Below are positions 33,501 through 39,800 of a stretch of DNA of 64,000 nucleotides, piece after piece. The position numbers and the translations under genes were made by a program. Origin of the DNA: Symbiodinium natans (taxonomy: Eukaryota > Sar > Dinophyceae > Suessiales > Symbiodiniaceae); NCBI GenBank assembly GCA_905221605.1, contig CAJNDS010002194.1:78501-142500 (forward strand), read 5' to 3'. How positions within the stretch are numbered: the first letter of the stretch is position 1; each line of letters starts with the position of its first letter. The notes beneath the pieces are model-generated. The model ran no database searches and was not told the DNA's origin. It worked only from the letters and a program-made list of their open reading frames with translations.

Positions 33501-33736
33501 TTTGCTCTGTGGGAAAGAAGTGCATGCAGCAAGGGTACGGTTTTTACTGGCCTCCAGGGCAAGTTCCGTACTTCGTGAAGCCCGATGGCCAGAAGCTCAC
33601 TTGCACGCTACGGGGAAATGTTCCAGTTTTCAGCAGTATCGGGAATGATTCCGGACACCCAGCTGCTGTAGCGCATCGCGATGAAGGTGAACGAATGGCG
33701 CCCACCTGCTCCTTGCAGCAGGATTTTCACGCATAA
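30566..33736 (+). CDS. ORF1: Gag with two CCCH fingers, then aspartic protease
   Basis: A 1,056-residue protein; the first ATG after the primer site. Residues ~30-230 form a long coiled coil rich in E, R and Q. ~350-560 resemble a copia Gag capsid region (LPDFPSAETYRSWKTAV, then a helix-rich stretch). Two zinc fingers follow a basic linker: C592-x7-C600-x5-C606-x3-H610 and C646-x7-C654-x5-C660-x3-H664. These are CCCH fingers, whereas copia Gag normally has a CCHC knuckle. D913-T-G-S, in IIADTGSEEDLI, is the protease active site near the C-terminus. ORF1 ends in TAA at 33,734-33,736, in a different frame from ORF2. Gag would package the RNA and protease would cut the polyprotein. Confidence 0.9.
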   Translation: MALQLQDGTIDPNAQHDQTATTNYQQFNQYRVQQQLIIVQQNEDAERVRIEAERRHAEILDMATRQARAEMGELEQHADAQHRARIEVISDRMDFVVRELQQQLLETKAALRGRTAELDQAAQDAHTLRMHNLELEARGNMVLESETRLRTHLEQSEFSLANLRVVYDQNRETQLEFLGNEFREQMQYEENMFTYAMHEEESACDVLIQELAESNQRLMVELDEAKATATASSSLPKGGAEHQQAVPMASAPPPGLNTAEASPPQGGAACGNAHVTHADLPNPLQIPESMKGLFERRPQRFNLGASTPVSQAPNEVHEAIAKALKDFATKDETKPKTKEAETVKLPDFPSAETYRSWKTAVREAVRAASDHPDEAFAWIQQVYAKGASLDSLNDVGKFLTLDTKILAALSRVAKGELARQILNYKETEATCGRAVRGRQVLLMFEAYFKTNEEVGSLYSVEDLLKVALINDDLATFVHNWDSVIAGLSHPPDETTLRDIFLRELRKSHRLKYDLDIYDRAREGTPEHTYKFLMESIKNLLTRERIRKNRDKIAKAHGAKYGAPAPPTPAKPSAPAPSERRQPSRGRQGRQVCMLFQKGKCKFGERCKYEHTKDPKASSRERSPNRPKSGSREREKSNSKDTSNIPCVFYAKGTCRNGDKCKFLHKDKSASPSVPAKAKARAPSPAKRRPSRKKRTEAKAAACCVYALAARKGEPDGRHADTWRLDEKSLTLSREHVVLRNNYFIPQSCPVPAWRIKSVASITMKLKTGEERTLQYNWKTCDKQAPLPNWTGVTSFKLKPKDMSVCFERHPEIYPVESVGDGWKFVPHKRKCVARFKTNADCPMSDPGDLQCAVINAQNLEASVYSELHGEKTKCKHRCCKPDFACRHCAAGNIMSGTAAPARKELQSLDIIADTGSEEDLISSSDLRKCFEGVGRKVDATPVNLHTANGIVEASSRTEVEVPSMNGSLEFVELPDTPPVCSVGKKCMQQGYGFYWPPGQVPYFVKPDGQKLTCTLRGNVPVFSSIGNDSGHPAAVAHRDEGERMAPTCSLQQDFHA

Positions 33737-33757
33737 GCTGCCCGAAAGGGCATGCCG
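33691..33757 (+). other. ORF1/ORF2 junction: 46-nt overlap and hairpin at the stop
   Basis: The ORF2 frame is open from 33,691, so it overlaps the end of ORF1 by 46 nt and needs a -1 shift (or splicing, or separate initiation). I found no standard X-XXY-YYZ slippery heptamer in the overlap. The first base of one of the element's conserved 22-nt hairpins (33,736-33,757) is the last base of the ORF1 stop codon. Past the stop, ORF1's frame stays open for 19 codons. Confidence 0.7.
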
Positions 33758-33801
33758 CAGCAGCCGGACCACTTCCAGGAGCTCCAGACGGTGTAGTCCC
33801 G

Positions 33802-36800
33802 GTGCTTGCGGCGGACGAGGGAGACCATCCACCATGGCTGGCAGAGATCCTAGCCAAGGATTCCCCTCTTGAAGGCATGAAGAAAGAGCAACTATTGAAG
33901 GCTGGATGGGTTACTGTGAATGGTGATCCCCACGTCAAGGTTGCCCACAACCCAAAGACCTTCAGAACACCAGCACCTCGCTACCCCAAGTATCGAATTC
34001 GTTCCACCTGGGGATACAAAGATGGCGAGTGGAAGCAGCTGGAGAACAAGGTCAACATGGACGAGCTCGACGCCGTCTACGGTAAGGTACCTGAGGGTAC
34101 CAACATGACCATCACTGTCTTTGCCATGCCCGATGGCGGTGAAGATGTGCCTGATAGCGACGTTGAGGTCCACATTCCAAAGTCGAAGAAGGACGAGGCG
34201 TCTCTAAGAGCTGAAGCGGAATCCGTGCAGCATCTTTTGAGTCATCGTCCAAAGAACCCTTTCTGCCCGGTATGTCAACGAGCCAAAATGTATGCTCCGC
34301 ATGCCAGAAGAAAGGGAGGATCTAGCACTGTGCACAGCAAGGGGTTCGGTGACCACATCACCATCGACCACATCATCACGAAGGACGCCAAGGACTACGG
34401 ATTCGAAGGACAAACTGTAGCACATGTCGTGAAGGATGTCTTTACGAAGTTCCGTTATGTTTACCCGGCCGACAACAAAAGTGGTGAGCAGTGTTACGAA
34501 GATTTACTGCACTTTTTCGAGGTCGATGATAATGTTAAGGTTGTTTACTCAGACAACGCTCTTGAGTTCGACTACGCGGTTAAGCAACTCCAAGCTAGGC
34601 ACAACAAATCCAGGGAGTATGTGGATCAGAACAAAGCAGTGATCGAGCGTGAAATACGAACGATCTTGGAAGGTACGCGTGCCAATTTGGTACAATCTGG
34701 TTTACCTGATCAGTTCTGGCCACTTGCATCCCAACATCATGCTATTTCTTTGAACGTTAGTAAACGTCTTGACAACGGTTTAGTGCCATGGAATCAAAGG
34801 TTCGGGAGCGACTTCCAAGGGGTCCTTGTTCCCTTTGGGGCTAAGATTTTGTACTGGGCCGACCCCAAGCAGAAGCAGCCCAAAAGGTCAAAGTTTGCGG
34901 GGACGGGTATTGAAGGAATTTTCCTCGGGTATCATATCCAGCCTGGCTTCGTCTTCAAGGAAGAGTACTTAGTTGCTCCTTTGCAGGGAATCAACGAGGC
35001 CATCGAGAATGACGCCTTCAGGACTTTCAGGACCAAAAGGCTTGAGCTCCTGGAAGGGAAGTTCCAATTCCCATTGTCACAGGATCTTGAAGCTCTGGGA
35101 AACCAGAAGCCGCCCGAACTCGATGATCAGCATCACAACGCCATTGAAGAAAGAAACCCGCATCAAGAAGAAGATGACTTCGAAGGAGGAGTGGGACCGC
35201 TCGATGAAGGAGATCGGCCATTAGGGGGGTCAGCAAGGGACGACATTGTCTATCCTGCACGATATGATCCTCTAGATGATGTGCCCTTCTCAGTCCGAGA
35301 GAGATTGGCACCTGCGACTCCATCGTTCAAAACAAAAGACGGAATCGGCATTCCGTATGGCTATCGCTGGGATGGGGAGAGACTGATCAAGCAAAAAGGC
35401 CTTTCCTCTCTTCCGGGCGTTCAAGCTAAAGTATGGAGCAAGCTGACCGTCGAAGAAAAGCACAAAGCGCTTGCAGAACATCAAGCTTCGAAGCAAGCCA
35501 AGGTCGACGAGGACTACAACCAGGCGATAAAGCACGTTCCAGCAATGCCGGTGTTGTATGGGAAACCCGAGGACCACCGAAAGAAAATGTGTTCCCTCTA
35601 CGAGTCTAAACTCCTGGAGATTGCCCAGGACATGTACGCGGTCGTGGCCAAGATCCTGTCTGCGAAGGAGATTGAATCCAGTCCCGAAGCGCAGGCTGCC
35701 CTCGACAAAGAGTGGAAGAAGCTTGTTGATAAGGGTTGTTGGGTAGAGAAACGAGTGAGAGAGTACGACTCCGTTGCGGCAGAAGCACGAAAAACCAATG
35801 AGAAAGTGCACTTCGGGAAGATCTTCGAAATCGGGACTCTAAAAGGTTCTGAGTTGAAGGAGAACGACCCGAACCGCCGTTACAAGGGTCGGTCAGTGTT
35901 TCAGGGCAACAAGGTCTTGGATGAGAACTCTGATCATGCTCTCTTCGCAGAGATGTCGAGCAGTCCTGCTTCTATGGAGGCGGGCAAAATATTGGATGTC
36001 TTTGGATCTCAGCCCGGCTTCTCGATTCAGCAAGCGGATGCACGACAGGCGTATACGCAGGCTCTCTTCACTGGGGTTGAAACTTGGGTAAGGCTCCCTC
36101 GCAATAGATGGCCAAAAGGCTGGAGGTCTATGAAGGACCCGGTCGTTCCCCTGAAGTTGGCTCTTTATGGGCACCCAGATTCAGGGGGGATATGGGAACG
36201 TCATTGCGAGACTGAGCTCAAGAAGGTGGGATTCGAGCCTGTGCTCACTGACATCTGGAAGAGCGTGTTCTACAACGCCGATTTGGAGCTCTTAATGGTT
36301 ATTTATGTTGACGACTTTAAACTCGCTGGACCCACGAAGAACATCCAGAAAGGCTGGGAATCTATTGCAACAGTAATAGACATGGATCCCGCTGAGGTGA
36401 TTGGACGTTACTTCGGATGTCAACACATCGAGGAAAAGAACGTCACGCTTTCCAAAGAGCACCATCCTTTTCACTATGTCTTCGAACCCGAAAATGAAAC
36501 TGCAGCCCCAGCTAAGATTGCTGAGGACAGGTGGGACGTAATCCCGGAAGTCATGCTTGCAGTTCGGCACCATAGCTATCCCAGAAAGAGGTTGTATATG
36601 CCCACTGAAGAAGATGTTCAGATGTTCCCTACGATTGGACCTCAAAGATACACCTTTCAGGCTGCAGATGGGGTGACAGAAGAACACCAAGACAATATGA
36701 ACATCGCTAGGGACAAATGCTTCAAACAGTGGTGGACAGGTACGACGTACTTCGACCTCGCTGCCCGGGGGCCTGAAGAGTTCGGTCTGGCTGTTGCAGC

Positions 36801-39800
36801 TGCCCGAAAGGGTAAGTCGGTTCGAAACAAGGCCGAGGCAAAGAAGGAGGTCAAACAGAACAAGTTCGTTACTCTTTCAAGGGATCAGGAGGACAAGCCG
36901 GGCTCTATGACTAAACCGGTTACAAGAATCACCTATGACATGAAGGATTTCTTGCATTCTTGTGTGGATCGCTACTGTGAATTGGCAAAGGTGGATCGTA
37001 GCTCGTTGAAGTCAGTGAGCACACCATTCCATGAACTTCGGACTGCCACTCCTATCGTCAACGAAACGGAGAAGACAGGGCGGCTCCAACCTATTGCAAG
37101 TAAGGTCCTCATGAAAATCCTGTTTGCTGCAAGAATGGCACGATGGGATCTTTTACGAGCAACCCAATCCTTGGCCTCGCGAGTCACAAAATGGAGTCCA
37201 GATTGTGATCTAGCATTACATCGTCTTGTATCGTACATCAATTCTTCTGTCGACCTCACTATGAGTGGGTTTATTGGGGATTCGATACATGATTGCAGGC
37301 TCTGGCTTTTTAGCGACGCTGACTTCGCAGGTGAGTATGATTCAAAATCTACTACTGGATGTGCTCTGTTTCTGGTGGGCCCGAACACATACTACCCCAT
37401 CAACGCCTTCAGTAAGAAACAAACGTCCATAACAATGAGCTCTACCGAGTCTGAAGTGGTGTCGGCTAATCAGGGTGTACGCGCCCAAGGTCTTCCAAGC
37501 CTCAGCCTCTGGTACTTCCTTTGGCGCGGCAAAGCCGACCGCGAGGTTGGGCCGAGGGCTGAGATGAAGTCTACGAGCAATTCTGTTGTGGCACGCATAG
37601 ACCCTGAACTTGATGAGATTCGGTATGGCACTACCAGACCCGATGGCATGTCTATTGCAGATATCAATGGTTTGCACGTTCAGCTTCCCAAATGTTTTCA
37701 GATTAGGCATTTGGAAGACAACCAAGCGACCATTACTCTGCTGTTATCAGGGCGTGCAGGTGTGCTTCGACATACAGATCGCACACAAAAGGTTAGCTTC
37801 GGATGGCTCCGTCAGCAATACGAAGAAGGACATTTTCGCCTCCTCAATGTTGACACCAGCGAGCAAGTTGCAGACGTGTTCACAAAGCCTTTTACGGAGC
37901 GAACAACATGGATACATGCGTTGAAGCTCATTGCTCACACCTACAAGTCGGTCGACCCTCAAGCCGGAAGAAATTCCGTGTCGAAATCTGTTCCCGCTGC
38001 TCCGAAGTCGGTGTGCATTACCACAGAGCAACTGGAACATGTTGCAAAACTGCTTCGCCGAGCTGATCGCTATGATTTCGAAGATTTCGAGCAGGTCGCC
38101 GAAATGATGTACGACAACCTTCGTATGTCGAGCTCAAGACTTCGCAGTGTTGTTCGTTCCGGCACCGAGTTGGCTCCCAAATACTTCGTGTTTGGGCTGT
38201 GGACACATGGTGGGTGCTTCGGCCTAACAAAGCGTACTGGCCAAATGTCCCAACTGTGCCGCTACATAAATGGTTTCATCCGCAAGCACGCTCCAAAGCA
38301 TTTTACCTGGACTTCGTTTGTCATCAATTTTATGGGCAGGGCTGGCGTTCACAGCGACAAGTTTAATCTCAGAGGCAGCCAAAACTGGTCCTTCGGCTTC
38401 GGTCCCTATCAGGGGGGCGAGCTCTGGGTGGAGGATCCCGACCAAAGAATGGACGCTTTCACTGACAAAGACGGTAAGACCTGGCTTGGCCGTAACCTTC
38501 AAACTTGTCGAAAACCCGTGCTTCTAAACCCTCACCTTCGACATGCTGTCCAACCCTTTACAGGAAACAGGCATTCTCTTATTGCCTACTCATCAGGGGG
38601 GTGGACAAAGCTGGGTGACGATGACAAGCAACTCCTACAAGACACTGATTTTAGGACGCCCCGGGCTCAGTTGAAACATGCGTGCGTTTGTTCATGTGCA
38701 TCCCCTCACGATGAGGGGGGTAAAAATTGTCCCAAAACCACTCCCGATACGGTCGCGTCGTTTTTGCGCGCATCGATCGGGAACGCACAAACATACACCA
38801 CGTGCACAAGTGCTTCGGTTGAGCCTGCTGTACCGACTCTCTCTGTGCTAGCTGGCTCTCTCCAAGTGGTCAGCAGTATCGAGGCATTAGGAACAATGTC
38901 GCGATTGGTCGCCCATGGTGCGGGCTACTCCTGCGATACTGGCATGGAGGGCCGACCTTTGGCACTGCAAGGACATCTCAACATGCTCGTCAACGCCGGA
39001 CTGAGCGTGGAGTACTTGCAGCTCCAGGCGGGGAAGGAGTATGACGCGCTCCTCAAGGCCTATGAGGTCTTCCCCCCACAGACCATCGCCAGCCTCAGCC
39101 TCAATGACCCCGAGATTCCAACGCCGAATCTGCTCAAGCTGGCTCGCATCTCGAACGAGGGTCTCAGCAAGCTCCAGCCAACCGAAAGGTTGCGCCGAAG
39201 TCGCTTTCTGCTAGTGGTGACGGACTCAGTCACATCCCTTGGACGACAGAACACCAAGGGGCAATGGAAATTCTCCATTCCCGAAGAGGAGATCTTCATG
39301 GCAGCACTGACCCTCAGGTACACGAGCGATAAACTCCACATGTGCTGGGGAAAGACGCTTTCGTGGCTCACTTGGCAGGTGCAGGAGGAGATCCAGGCAA
39401 TCCGTGCCAAGTATGGGTCGGAGTGCGAGATCGATGTGATCGTTTGGTGGTCAGGAAATGAAGTTGCTGGACGACGAGGATGCATCCCCACGCGGCTCGC
39501 TCCGGGCGCGGCATATTCGACCTCCCAGACCTCGGCAGAAGATGTTGCGAGGAAGGTGAGGCGCTGCGCCGACGCGCTAGCCACCCTAGCGGGTGAGCCG
39601 CATATCGGGTTTGTCCGCATCGTCGGCAACGTTGACCACGAGACCTACAACTTGCATCCCGCGTACAACGAATTCATCTCCAAGATGTTTCATGAATTCA
39701 CGAGTCGCGGATTGCAAGTTCAGAACGCCACATCCCAGGCAATGAAGCTGTCCTATTACGATGATTTTCATCTTTGGGATACCCCCGAAAACCGCAAGCA

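Noticed and set aside
34900-35320. Minus-strand and alternate-frame ORFs over the copia element
   Set aside because: Shadow frames of ORF1 and ORF2; none shows a domain.
38701-38719. CCCCTCA-CGA-TGAGGGG palindrome in ORF2
   Set aside because: A perfect small hairpin, but it lacks the RGC...GYCG frame and GNRA loop of the twelve-copy family.
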